Shown: piece after piece, positions 37,054-44,522 of the stretch
How positions within the stretch are numbered: the first letter of the stretch is position 1
Layout: each line of letters begins with the position of its first letter
Assembly: GCF_007990935.1 (NCBI RefSeq)
Contig: NZ_BJXJ01000002.1
Coordinates: 1 to 64,000 of the forward strand
DNA length: 64,000 bases
Source of the DNA: Vibrio sagamiensis NBRC 104589
GTDB taxonomy: Bacteria > Pseudomonadota > Gammaproteobacteria > Enterobacterales > Vibrionaceae
Reading direction: 5' to 3'
Translations under genes and position numbers: made by a program
Notes under the pieces: generated by a model
Database searches by the model: none
What the model was told of the DNA's origin: nothing
The model's input: only the letters and a program-made list of their open reading frames with translations

Positions 37054-37845
37054 CTACAGCAGCATCGCTGCTGCAACAAATATCAAAAATACAGCAAATA
37101 TCTTTTTGAGCATTTCTGTTGGTAAATTAGTTGCCATTTTAGCTCCAATGCGAGTAGTAATCATAGATGCCATCGCAAGCGCCAATAAAGCAGGTAAATA
37201 AACATAGCCAAAGCTGTAATTAGGTAAATCAATAGCTTGATAGCCGTGCAAGATAAATCCAATCATCCCTGAAATAGCAATCACACAGCCACACAGTGAT
37301 GATGACCCAACCGCTTTACGCATCTCTACACCACGTCGGTTCAAAAAAGGCACCGATAACGCCCCTCCACCTATCCCCGCTAAGCTTGAAATCACACCAA
37401 TTCCAGTTCCATATAGAATAGTTATCAAGCTATTTGGCATTGGCTTAACATGCATGACTTTAATCGAACAAAGCATTTGTATACCAAGGAATAAAGCTAT
37501 AATACTAAAGACTTTAGGCAAGTAATGAGTAGGGATCCATTCAGCGATATTTGCTCCTAAGAACCCACCTGCCACTACACCGGGAATGAGCCATTTGACA
37601 ACAAACATATCAACATTACCAAACCTGAGGTGGTTAAAAGCAGATGAACCTGAAGTGACAATAATACTAGCCAAGGAAGTTGCCAAGGCCATATGCATAC
37701 CAAGTTCAGCCTTAACACCCATTAGAGGAAGCAGGTATAACAAAGCAGGGACGATGATTAAGCCCCCACCAATACCTAATAGACCCGCCATAACACCAAC
37801 AAAACCACCTAACAATAACAATAAGAAAAAAAGAGAAATAGTCAC
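37054..37845 (-). CDS. TauE/SafE family membrane transporter (putative sulfite/anion exporter)
   Basis: Inner membrane protein of 263 residues with about eight hydrophobic segments. It carries the paired TauE/SafE glycine motifs GLLGIGGGLIIVPALL (near 23) and SSLAGIGGGALSVPFL (near 155). Family members move sulfite, sulfoacetate, taurine-derived anions or other organic anions; the substrate cannot be told from sequence. It starts two bases after the ptsP stop, so it is translationally or transcriptionally tied to ptsP. It is an addition relative to the E. coli rppH-ptsP-lgt-thyA order. Confidence 0.82.
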   Translation of the reverse strand: MTISLFFLLLLLGGFVGVMAGLLGIGGGLIIVPALLYLLPLMGVKAELGMHMALATSLASIIVTSGSSAFNHLRFGNVDMFVVKWLIPGVVAGGFLGANIAEWIPTHYLPKVFSIIALFLGIQMLCSIKVMHVKPMPNSLITILYGTGIGVISSLAGIGGGALSVPFLNRRGVEMRKAVGSSSLCGCVIAISGMIGFILHGYQAIDLPNYSFGYVYLPALLALAMASMITTRIGAKMATNLPTEMLKKIFAVFLIFVAAAMLL

Positions 37846-37847
37846 GA

Positions 37848-40094
37848 TTATTTTTTACCTGCACGAATGAAACCAGTGAAGCCCTGTTGTACAAAAAAGT
37901 CATTCATCATTTGATGAACATCTACTCCATAGGTACATGAAATAGCTTGCTCCGCTAGTTTGGCTAATTCTTGCTGGTGGCTTTTACGAATTAGATATTT
38001 AACTTTAGCAACATTAGACATATTCATACTCAAGCGTGTATAACCAAGACCCAGTAATAGTAATGAGCCAAATGGGTCTCCAGCGAGTTCACCACAGATA
38101 CAAACCGGTACTTGATAGTGCTGACACACTTCTTGAATCTGTTTTAATGCTAATAAAACCGCAGGATGCATCGATTCATAAATATCAGCAACACGAGCAT
38201 TATTCCTATCGACAGCAAGTAAATATTGGGTAAGATCATTGGTCCCTACAGAGACAAAATCGACACGATGAGCAATAGCAGGCAATAAATACACCATCGA
38301 TGGTACTTCGATCATCACACCAATTTTTGGCATTAGAACTCGCTCATCAAGTAGTATTACCTCACTATAGGCCTGCTGAATCAACAATAAGGCATCATCA
38401 AACTCTTTAATTCCCGAGATCATTGGCAGCAAAATGCTTAAATTTCCGTATTCAGCACTTGCTCTTAACATTGCTCGCAATTGGATCAGAAAAATATCAG
38501 GGTGATCTAAAGTAAAACGAATCCCTCTCCAGCCTAGAAATGGGTTATCTTCATCAATAGGTAAATAGGGTAAGGGTTTATCACCGCCAATATCCAGCGT
38601 TCGCATTACCACATCTTGTGTTGAATAATGCTTAAGGATTGTACGGTATTGATTATATTGCTCATCTTCTGAAGGAAAATGATGCCGGAGTAAAAAAGCG
38701 ATTTCTGTACGATAAAGACCTACGCCATCCACGCCACTATCGATTGAACTATTACTATCTGCACTCAACCCAGAATTTAACATGATTTCAATATGACAAT
38801 TATCTTGCGTTATCGCTGGTAATTCAAGATCTTGATTCACCATTGCAAACAGCTCAGATTCTTCACTGATTAAACTGCGATAAGCTCTTAATAGCTGACG
38901 ATTGGGCTCAAGGTGAATCTCACCACTGTAACCATCAACAATTCCATGTTTTCCATTGACTTCACGAGTATCGAGGTTGGCCCCCATGATGGCTGGCACT
39001 CCTAAAGCACGAGACAAAATTGCAGCATGTGAATTTACTGCTCCTTCTAACGAAATGACGGCCAACAAATGTTGTTTCGGGATCGATGCTAATAACGTTG
39101 CACTTAACTCATTAACTACTAGGATCACTGGTCGATCAATCGATACCTGTTCTTGCTCACTGTTTTGTAAAAAATAGAGCAATCTTTGTCCAAGTTCTTT
39201 AATATCTTGTGCTCTTTCACGCAGATAAACATCTGACATTCGAGCAAAACGATTTGAGTAGGTTTCGACAACTTGGCGTAATGCCCAATCAGCTCGATCG
39301 CCTTTTTCGATCTGTTTTTTTAAATCTCCACGTAACATTGGATCATTAAGTAGGTGTGTAAAGAGATCAAAAATAGCTAAGGCTTCTTTATTTATTTCAT
39401 TGTCGAGTTTCTTCCGCATACGACGAAAATCATTCACTGCTCGCTCAATGGCAATTGCTAATAGCTCATGTTCTCTTTCTTTATCGAGTGCAGAAGCAGG
39501 AAACACTTCATACAAATTTGGCTGTGAATCATCAAACCAAAACTCACCAATTGCAATACCTGTTGAAGCAGATGCACCTTTGATCACTGATGGCTTAGTA
39601 CTGAGTTGCCATTGGCCTAAACTTTGTGCATGTGCAATTAAAACAGCCAGCTGGGCAGACAAAGTCACCAAGAAAGACTCTTCCATTTCACTGAATAAAC
39701 GAGGCTTTTTCTGCTGAATGACCAAAACACCTAAGACCTTTTTACGATAAATAATTGGTGTTCCAAGAAAAGCGTGATAAACCTGTTCCATCAGTTGAGG
39801 GAAAAACTTGAAATCAGGATGAGCAGAAGCTTCAGCTAAGTTAAGGGGTTCTGCACTGCGTTTCACTAACCCAACCAAACCTTCATTAAAACTGATATGA
39901 ATACTATCGTCTTTAAAACTCAGGCCTTGAGTTGCCATCAATTCAAGGCGCTGCTGTTCTTCATTCGCAAGGTAGATAGTACAACACTCCGTACAAAGGG
40001 CCGTACAAGTCTCTTTCACCAATATATCAAGTGCTTGATATAAATCGTCGACTCTAGAGACTTTTTCAACTACTTCCCTTAGCTGACTGAGCAT
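37848..40094 (-). CDS. ptsP: Phosphoenolpyruvate-protein phosphotransferase PtsP (enzyme I-Ntr)
   Basis: PtsP is the first component of the nitrogen PTS, passing phosphate from PEP to NPr (PtsO) and then PtsN to adjust potassium, nitrogen and envelope functions. The 748 residues equal the E. coli length. An N-terminal GAF domain (about 15-155) is followed by the enzyme I modules. The phospho-accepting H356 is in GAVNSHAAILSRALGVP. The PEP-binding barrel shows YRTEIAFLLR, GVMIEVPS, SVGTNDLTQYLLAVDRNN and the catalytic Cys in ICGELAGDP. It is ten bases after rppH, in one operon. Confidence 0.97.
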   Translation of the reverse strand: MLSQLREVVEKVSRVDDLYQALDILVKETCTALCTECCTIYLANEEQQRLELMATQGLSFKDDSIHISFNEGLVGLVKRSAEPLNLAEASAHPDFKFFPQLMEQVYHAFLGTPIIYRKKVLGVLVIQQKKPRLFSEMEESFLVTLSAQLAVLIAHAQSLGQWQLSTKPSVIKGASASTGIAIGEFWFDDSQPNLYEVFPASALDKEREHELLAIAIERAVNDFRRMRKKLDNEINKEALAIFDLFTHLLNDPMLRGDLKKQIEKGDRADWALRQVVETYSNRFARMSDVYLRERAQDIKELGQRLLYFLQNSEQEQVSIDRPVILVVNELSATLLASIPKQHLLAVISLEGAVNSHAAILSRALGVPAIMGANLDTREVNGKHGIVDGYSGEIHLEPNRQLLRAYRSLISEESELFAMVNQDLELPAITQDNCHIEIMLNSGLSADSNSSIDSGVDGVGLYRTEIAFLLRHHFPSEDEQYNQYRTILKHYSTQDVVMRTLDIGGDKPLPYLPIDEDNPFLGWRGIRFTLDHPDIFLIQLRAMLRASAEYGNLSILLPMISGIKEFDDALLLIQQAYSEVILLDERVLMPKIGVMIEVPSMVYLLPAIAHRVDFVSVGTNDLTQYLLAVDRNNARVADIYESMHPAVLLALKQIQEVCQHYQVPVCICGELAGDPFGSLLLLGLGYTRLSMNMSNVAKVKYLIRKSHQQELAKLAEQAISCTYGVDVHQMMNDFFVQQGFTGFIRAGKK

Positions 40095-40103
40095 ATTAAC
40101 CCT

Positions 40104-40622
40104 CTATCTACGTTGTTTTTTTCGTTTCCCTTTCGTTTTACGCTCTCGAAAAGGCATTGCCATTGATGCAAACTCTTTCATTGCACGACGATAAACATCG
40201 CGCTTGAAAGATACAACTTGCCTAACCGGGTACCAATAACTCACCCAACGCCAACCATCAAATTCAGGTGATTTTCCGCGTTGCATGTTGATATGTGATT
40301 CATCACAGTCTAATCGCAACAGAAACCATTTCTGTTTTTGGCCGATACAAACAGGCTTAGAGTCCCAGCGCACTAATCGTTTGGGTAACTTATACCTCAA
40401 CCAATGGCGACTGGTTGCGATGATCTTAACGTCTTTTTTCGTCAGACCAACTTCTTCATATAACTCTCTGTACATTGCTTGTTCAGGAGTCTCACCGTCG
40501 TCAATCCCACCTTGTGGAAATTGCCATGAGTGTTGCCCGTATCGCTTAGCCCAGAAGACCTGACCATGGTTATTACATATCACAATACCGACATTAAGTC
40601 GGTAACCATCGCCATCTATCAC
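40104..40622 (-). CDS. rppH: RNA pyrophosphohydrolase RppH
   Basis: RppH removes the 5' pyrophosphate from mRNAs and so starts RNase E-dependent decay. The 172 residues contain the Nudix box [20 protein letters not shown] (about 38-57, continuing VGL), fitting GX5EX7REUXEEXGU. The protein starts [17 protein letters not shown] and has the family-typical Lys/Arg-rich C terminus. It is first of the rppH-ptsP-tauE/safE-lgt-thyA string and divergent from mutH across a 618-bp spacer. Confidence 0.96.
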   Translation of the reverse strand: MIDGDGYRLNVGIVICNNHGQVFWAKRYGQHSWQFPQGGIDDGETPEQAMYRELYEEVGLTKKDVKIIATSRHWLRYKLPKRLVRWDSKPVCIGQKQKWFLLRLDCDESHINMQRGKSPEFDGWRWVSYWYPVRQVVSFKRDVYRRAMKEFASMAMPFRERKTKGKRKKQRR

Positions 40623-41240
40623 TGGCTAACCTCTATGAATAATTTTTATTACTATGATTTTTCCACATATCCCCATTACTAGCAAACTTACTGATGTGAT
40701 ATAAGCAAGATTTATTGGCTTTAGAACACTTTTGAATATCTTTTAATCACATATTGTTTTATCAACATATCACTGAGAGATAGCCCACATTTATTCACCT
40801 TTTCTGTGAATAACTTTGTGCAGAAAGTGATATCAACAATAATTTCAGGTGTTTTATCAGCAATAAAAAATGAGCAGAAACAAAAAAACAAAAAAAACAA
40901 ATCTATGTTTTAAAAGAAAAAATCAAAAAAAGCACCACAATGATCTTGGCTTATTTTTCGATGATCTTTTAGACAAATACAGATCGGTTAAAGATCGAAC
41001 GATTACATCTTTATCCACATAAGACCAGTATAAGTTTAGTACATATCGATAAAATCAAGTATCAATCACCAAAAAAAACCTGTTTATTCATCCAGCCCAA
41101 TTAAATATGAAGAAGTTGTATTATATATCTGTGGATAACTAATGGATGGATCTTTTAACCAACAATATGATTAAAAGTCTGGCAGAGATATGAATAAAAA
41201 TTTGTTAGTATAGTAACTCTAGATCTGAGGCAGCTATGAT
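40623..41240. promoter_or_regulatory. rppH-mutH spacer with clustered DnaA boxes and GATC sites; candidate DARS2-like locus
   Basis: 618 bp without a gene. DnaA boxes (TTWTNCACA) are at 40659-40667 (+, TTTTCCACA), 40805-40813 (-), 41011-41019 (+, perfect TTATCCACA) and 41130-41138 (-, perfect). One-mismatch boxes are at 40791-40799 (+) and 40817-40825 (-). The middle trio 40791-40825 is compact: one box facing right, then two facing left, with 5- and 3-bp gaps. GATC occurs at 40942, 40963, 40982, 40993, 41149 and 41222. A-tracts fill 40861-40930. In E. coli the DnaA-reactivating site DARS2 lies beside mutH (recalled), so a functional counterpart is a serious possibility. The promoters of rppH and mutH must also be here. 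Confidence 0.6.
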
Positions 41241-41244
41241 ATGA
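41236..41244 (+). CDS. Two-codon minigene ATG-ATA-TGA overlapping the mutH start
   Basis: ATG (41236), ATA and TGA (41242-41244) overlap the mutH ATG (41241) in another frame. GAGG (41227-41230) is 5 nt from this ATG and 10 nt from the mutH ATG, so ribosomes may initiate here first. The same codons make up the lambda bar-type minigenes (recalled). Whether it is translated is unknown. Confidence 0.4.
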   Translation: MI

Positions 41245-41921
41245 AACCAGAACCAAAATCTGAAACCGAATTAATCACTCGTGCTCAAGATCTTGCAGGG
41301 CTAACCTTGGCAGAACTCGCTGAAGAAGCCAGCATGAATGTGCCAGAAAACTTAAAACGCGATAAAGGTTGGGTAGGCCAATTACTTGAATGGCATTTAG
41401 GTGCTCCAGCAGGTAGTAAGGCACAACAGGATTTCCTTCATCTTGGTATAGAGCTAAAAAGCATCCCAATTAGTCATGCAGGTAAGCCGCTTGAAACCAC
41501 GTTTGTTTCAGTAGCGCCTCTAACTGGTGTACAAGGACTAACTTGGGAAACAAGCCACGTACGTAATAAGCTATCTAAAGTACTATGGATCCCTGTTGAA
41601 GGTGAGCGAGAAATCCCTATTGCTGATAGGCGGGTTGGTAATCCACTGATATGGTCTCCTGATCACGAAGAATTAATGACACTCAAAAATGACTGGGAGG
41701 AATTAATGGAGATGATCGTATTCGGACAGTTTGAACAAATCTCAGCAAAGCATGGCCAGGCTCTACATCTTCGTCCAAAAGCTGCGAATTCAAAAGTTCT
41801 CACCGAAGCTTACAATTCTAATGGAAAACCGATAAAGACTTTACCCAGAGGTTTTTATCTTAGAACACAATTTACTGAAAATATCTTAAGAAAAAACTTC
41901 ATTGCCAAGCAAAAAGAATGA
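41241..41921 (+). CDS. mutH: DNA mismatch repair endonuclease MutH
   Basis: MutH nicks the unmethylated strand at hemimethylated GATC after activation by MutS-MutL, directing repair to new DNA. The 226 residues compare with 229 in E. coli. Catalytic residues fit the D-x6-E-x-K pattern at D64, E71 and K73 in [13 protein letters not shown]. Conserved [15 protein letters not shown] and LRPKAANSK are also present. The ATG at 41241 gives the family-like N terminus; a minigene ATG sits 5 bases upstream. The upstream DNA holds six GATC sites, the enzyme's own target. Confidence 0.96.
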   Translation: MKPEPKSETELITRAQDLAGLTLAELAEEASMNVPENLKRDKGWVGQLLEWHLGAPAGSKAQQDFLHLGIELKSIPISHAGKPLETTFVSVAPLTGVQGLTWETSHVRNKLSKVLWIPVEGEREIPIADRRVGNPLIWSPDHEELMTLKNDWEELMEMIVFGQFEQISAKHGQALHLRPKAANSKVLTEAYNSNGKPIKTLPRGFYLRTQFTENILRKNFIAKQKE

Positions 41922-41992
41922 AAAGCCTCGAATCTCTTGAACAAAATACTGATCGTGCATTTTCATTAATTAAACATAAAAGCGGTGCGTAA

Positions 41993-42304
41993 TTAATGTT
42001 TGGCTAATGACATTTCAATATCACAGTATGAAGCCATTCCTTCACTACCAAACTCATCGTAAGCGTTATGAAGTCTTAAGTAGGCTTTATTAATTCCTAG
42101 CCTGAGCAATTCTTGCTTAACCAATTCTAAAGAACCAAAATGAATGGGACCTTCCCCGTCTTTAATTGGTTCAAGTTTGTGTTTGTATTCTACCGCTAAT
42201 AAATAATTGGTGACATCGGAACAACCGATAACAAAAACCTTAGGCATCTTATATGAGCCTTTATGTTGACAATGTAGCCACATGTCGAGTTGATGCTTTT
42301 GCAT
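41993..42304 (-). CDS. DUF6482-type conserved Vibrio protein
   Basis: A small cytoplasmic protein of 103 residues from ATG 42304, which is preceded by GGAGGT at 5 nt; a frame to 42322 lacks such a site. The sequence is soluble-looking, with VFVIGCSDVTNYLLAVEYKHK, a central LEPIKDGEGPIHFGSLE and a C-terminal RLHNAYDEFGSE. I associate it with DUF6482, a Vibrio/Shewanella family without a known role. It is convergent with mutH (71 bp between stops) and divergent from tas. Confidence 0.65.
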   Translation of the reverse strand: MQKHQLDMWLHCQHKGSYKMPKVFVIGCSDVTNYLLAVEYKHKLEPIKDGEGPIHFGSLELVKQELLRLGINKAYLRLHNAYDEFGSEGMASYCDIEMSLAKH

Positions 42305-42559
42305 AACGCACCTCCATAACAAGATTTTTAATTATAGTCACGTTATTAGCGGCTTTCGAGTTATCACTAATTTAAATTCTGAATCATTTGCAGTAATGGA
42401 TAAAAAACATCTATATTGTAATTACTTATTTGGCTATCTCTAATTTCACTCTACTCTGCCCTAGTCATAAATTTCTATAAAAAGTTTGGCTTCTGAAGTC
42501 CATAGTCAATAACTTCAATCATACTCGCCCTTTAAGAATAGAACTTTCAAGGATGTAAA

Positions 42560-43594
42560 ATGGAATATACGACTCTACAACACTCCTCTCTTGAGGTTAG
42601 TAAGATCTGTCTTGGTACCATGACATTCGGAGAACAAAATACAGAGCAGCAAGCTTTTCATCAGCTTGATTTCGCTTTAGATCATGGGGTCAATTTTATC
42701 GATACCGCTGAAATGTACCCAGTCCCCCCCAACAAAACCACACAAGGACTCACTGAACAATATATTGGTCATTGGTTGTCAAAAAGCGCCAAGCGAGAAA
42801 AAGTGGTACTCGCCACGAAAGTCTCTGGCCCCAGAGGCGTGCCTTATATTCGTGCAGATATGAGTCTTAATCGCCGCCATATTCATACTGCAATCGACGA
42901 TAGTCTAAAACGTTTACAAACTGATTATGTCGATCTGTATCAATTGCATTGGCCTCAGCGCAATACCAATTGTTTCGGTCAATTGAACTATCCTTTCCCA
43001 GATCTTCAGGAAGAAGTAACCCTGATAGAAACTCTAGAAGCTCTCAATGATTTAGTTAGAGCAGGGAAAGTTCGATATATTGGCGTTTCGAATGAAACCC
43101 CTTGGGGCGTGATGTCATTATTGCACCTCGCAGACAAGCATGATTTACCTAGGATTATTTCGATCCAAAACCCATACAATTTACTTAATCGTAGCTTTGA
43201 AATCGGACTCTCAGAAATCAGTCACCACGAAGGCGCGCAGCTACTAGCTTACTCTCCTCTCGCTTTTGGGTGCTTAAGTGGTAAGTACCTCAATGGCATG
43301 AAGCCCGAAGATGCTCGTTGTACTAAATGGGAACGTTTTGCTCGTTACTTCACTCAACAGGGCTTAAAGGCCACGCAAGCCTATGTAGATTTGGCTCATA
43401 AGTACGCAATCGATCCTGCTCAAATGGCTTTGGCTTTTGTGAATCAACGCCCATTTGTTGCTTCCAATATTATTGGAGCCACCAACCTAGAACAGCTAAA
43501 GTCAAATATTGAAAGTATCGACCTGCATTTAAGTGAGGAATTATTAAGTGAGATCCAAACTATCAGCACTATCTATTCGAACCCTTGCCCATAA
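42560..43594 (+). CDS. tas: NADP(H)-dependent aldo-keto reductase Tas
   Basis: Aldo-keto reductase superfamily, 344 residues (E. coli Tas 346). Family features: N-terminal LEVSKICLGTMTFGEQNT; catalytic Asp/Tyr in DHGVNFIDTAEMYPVPP; Lys in VVLATKVSGPRG; His in YQLHWPQRNTN; and VNQRPFVASNIIGATNLEQL for NADPH binding. The cellular substrate is not established; E. coli tas was found as a suppressor of tyrosine auxotrophy. In E. coli it also lies a few genes from mutH. The stop is followed by a palindromic repeat and a terminator. Confidence 0.93.
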   Translation: MEYTTLQHSSLEVSKICLGTMTFGEQNTEQQAFHQLDFALDHGVNFIDTAEMYPVPPNKTTQGLTEQYIGHWLSKSAKREKVVLATKVSGPRGVPYIRADMSLNRRHIHTAIDDSLKRLQTDYVDLYQLHWPQRNTNCFGQLNYPFPDLQEEVTLIETLEALNDLVRAGKVRYIGVSNETPWGVMSLLHLADKHDLPRIISIQNPYNLLNRSFEIGLSEISHHEGAQLLAYSPLAFGCLSGKYLNGMKPEDARCTKWERFARYFTQQGLKATQAYVDLAHKYAIDPAQMALAFVNQRPFVASNIIGATNLEQLKSNIESIDLHLSEELLSEIQTISTIYSNPCP

Positions 43595-43595
43595 T

Positions 43596-43626
43596 ATATC
43601 CAAGTAACCTTAAGATGTTCGGCTAT
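43596..43626. repeat. Short palindromic 3'-end repeat, copy 3 (after tas)
   Basis: Starts ATATCCAAGTAACC and ends TGTTCGGCTAT, one base beyond the tas stop. It is the most diverged of the three copies. Confidence 0.45.
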
Positions 43627-43690
43627 TTACACCTTGGAAGGCAAACAACTGACGAAAAAAGAAAAAATAGAGAGTAGAGAAAAAAGAAAA

Positions 43691-43716
43691 AAGGCTGACT
43701 TCATTGAGTCAGCCTT
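43691..43716 (+). terminator. Terminator of tas
   Basis: AAGGCTGACT (43691-43700) pairs with AGTCAGCCTT (43707-43716). The A-rich left flank makes it equally usable by the converging DUF1127 gene on the minus strand. Confidence 0.75.
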
Positions 43717-43765
43717 AATGCCCAAACTAATCACATACACTAATACATGTTAATTTGGGCCTTGT

Positions 43766-44017
43766 TTACGTCATTATTCGTAATGATAAAACCCTGCGAA
43801 GGTGACGCGTTTTTCGTTCTGTTTTCACCGTATCTGGAATATAAGCACGGTTTGAACGACCTTCAAAATCTAAACCGATATCTTTCAACAAGTGAGTATT
43901 GAGTGCTGACACATGATAACTTTGACGACGAATCATTCTTTGCCACTGTCTTGTCTCACGTTTCAGGTCTGCATGTAATAGAATGGCTGCTAACTTTACA
44001 TAAATTGAATGGCGCAT
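43766..44017 (-). CDS. Small DUF1127-type protein
   Basis: 83 residues from ATG 44017, preceded by GGAG at 9 nt; the frame runs six residues further without support. It is strongly basic (many Arg/Lys) with WQRMIRRQSYHVSALNTHLLKDIGLD, which resembles the DUF1127 (YjiS) motif of an Arg-rich helix followed by LLKDIGL. Family members are short proteins linked in some alphaproteobacteria to RNA turnover and phosphate/carbon metabolism; here the role is unknown. It is downstream of a possible 31-codon frame on the same strand, and then vpsR. Confidence 0.7.
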   Translation of the reverse strand: MRHSIYVKLAAILLHADLKRETRQWQRMIRRQSYHVSALNTHLLKDIGLDFEGRSNRAYIPDTVKTERKTRHLRRVLSLRIMT

Positions 44018-44522
44018 TGTTTTTCTCCAAATCAAAAAGGTACCTTGAACTGGAAAAGCAGAGCATAATTAAGCGAAATAATGGCGATAACCAAGCTGCT
44101 ACTTTCCGCAGCCCAGTAAATAATAAGATAGGTTACGGATTAATTATGTTTTGTGAGTTGTACTGGCTAAAATCAGCATCAAATACTTAGTAGATAGAGA
44201 TACAGCACTACATAAAACATTAAAATCATCGTATTTCATTTTGTACCTCCTAATAATCAACCTGTAATAGAAATATAACTTATTGAGTTACAATTAAATT
44301 TTAATTAATCATAACTAATTATCAAACCTTTTTTATGAGTTTTAATAAAAACGAACAAATACACCGAAATAACAGAAAGAAATACATTAAAGCCAAAACA
44401 TTCACCCAGAATATGCATAAGCTATCGAATTTTATTAGGCGAAAAATGATAAAATATTGAACGAGTTTATTATATTAAAAACAATGAACACAAACCAACC
44501 CTCAAATTATCAGAAGCTTATC
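44018..44522. other. AT-rich spacer between the DUF1127 gene and vpsR
   Basis: 505 bp. It holds the small frame at 44144-44239 with a perfect AGGAGGT and otherwise nothing I can name. No terminator is visible after vpsR, so transcription from vpsR could run into this region. Confidence 0.4.
44144..44239 (-). CDS. Possible 31-residue small protein with a strong ribosome binding site
   Basis: Minus-strand ATG at 44239 is preceded at 5 nt by a perfect AGGAGGT (complement of 44245-44251). It opens MKYDDFNVLCSAVSLSTKY, continues with LMLILAS and stops after 31 codons. It is upstream of the DUF1127 gene on the same strand. No family is recognised. An overlapping frame (ATG 44229) encodes a 16-residue hydrophobic peptide but is 15 nt from the ribosome site. 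The support is the Shine-Dalgarno alone. Confidence 0.35.
   Translation of the reverse strand: MKYDDFNVLCSAVSLSTKYLMLILASTTHKT

Noticed and set aside
40623-41240. Chromosomal or plasmid replication origin
   Set aside because: DnaA boxes, A/T-rich DNA and GATC sites suggest an origin, but the flanks are rppH and mutH, not the dnaA/rpmH/mioC-type neighbours of Vibrio oriC nor rctB of chromosome 2, and no clear 13-mer array is seen. A DARS-type element fits better.
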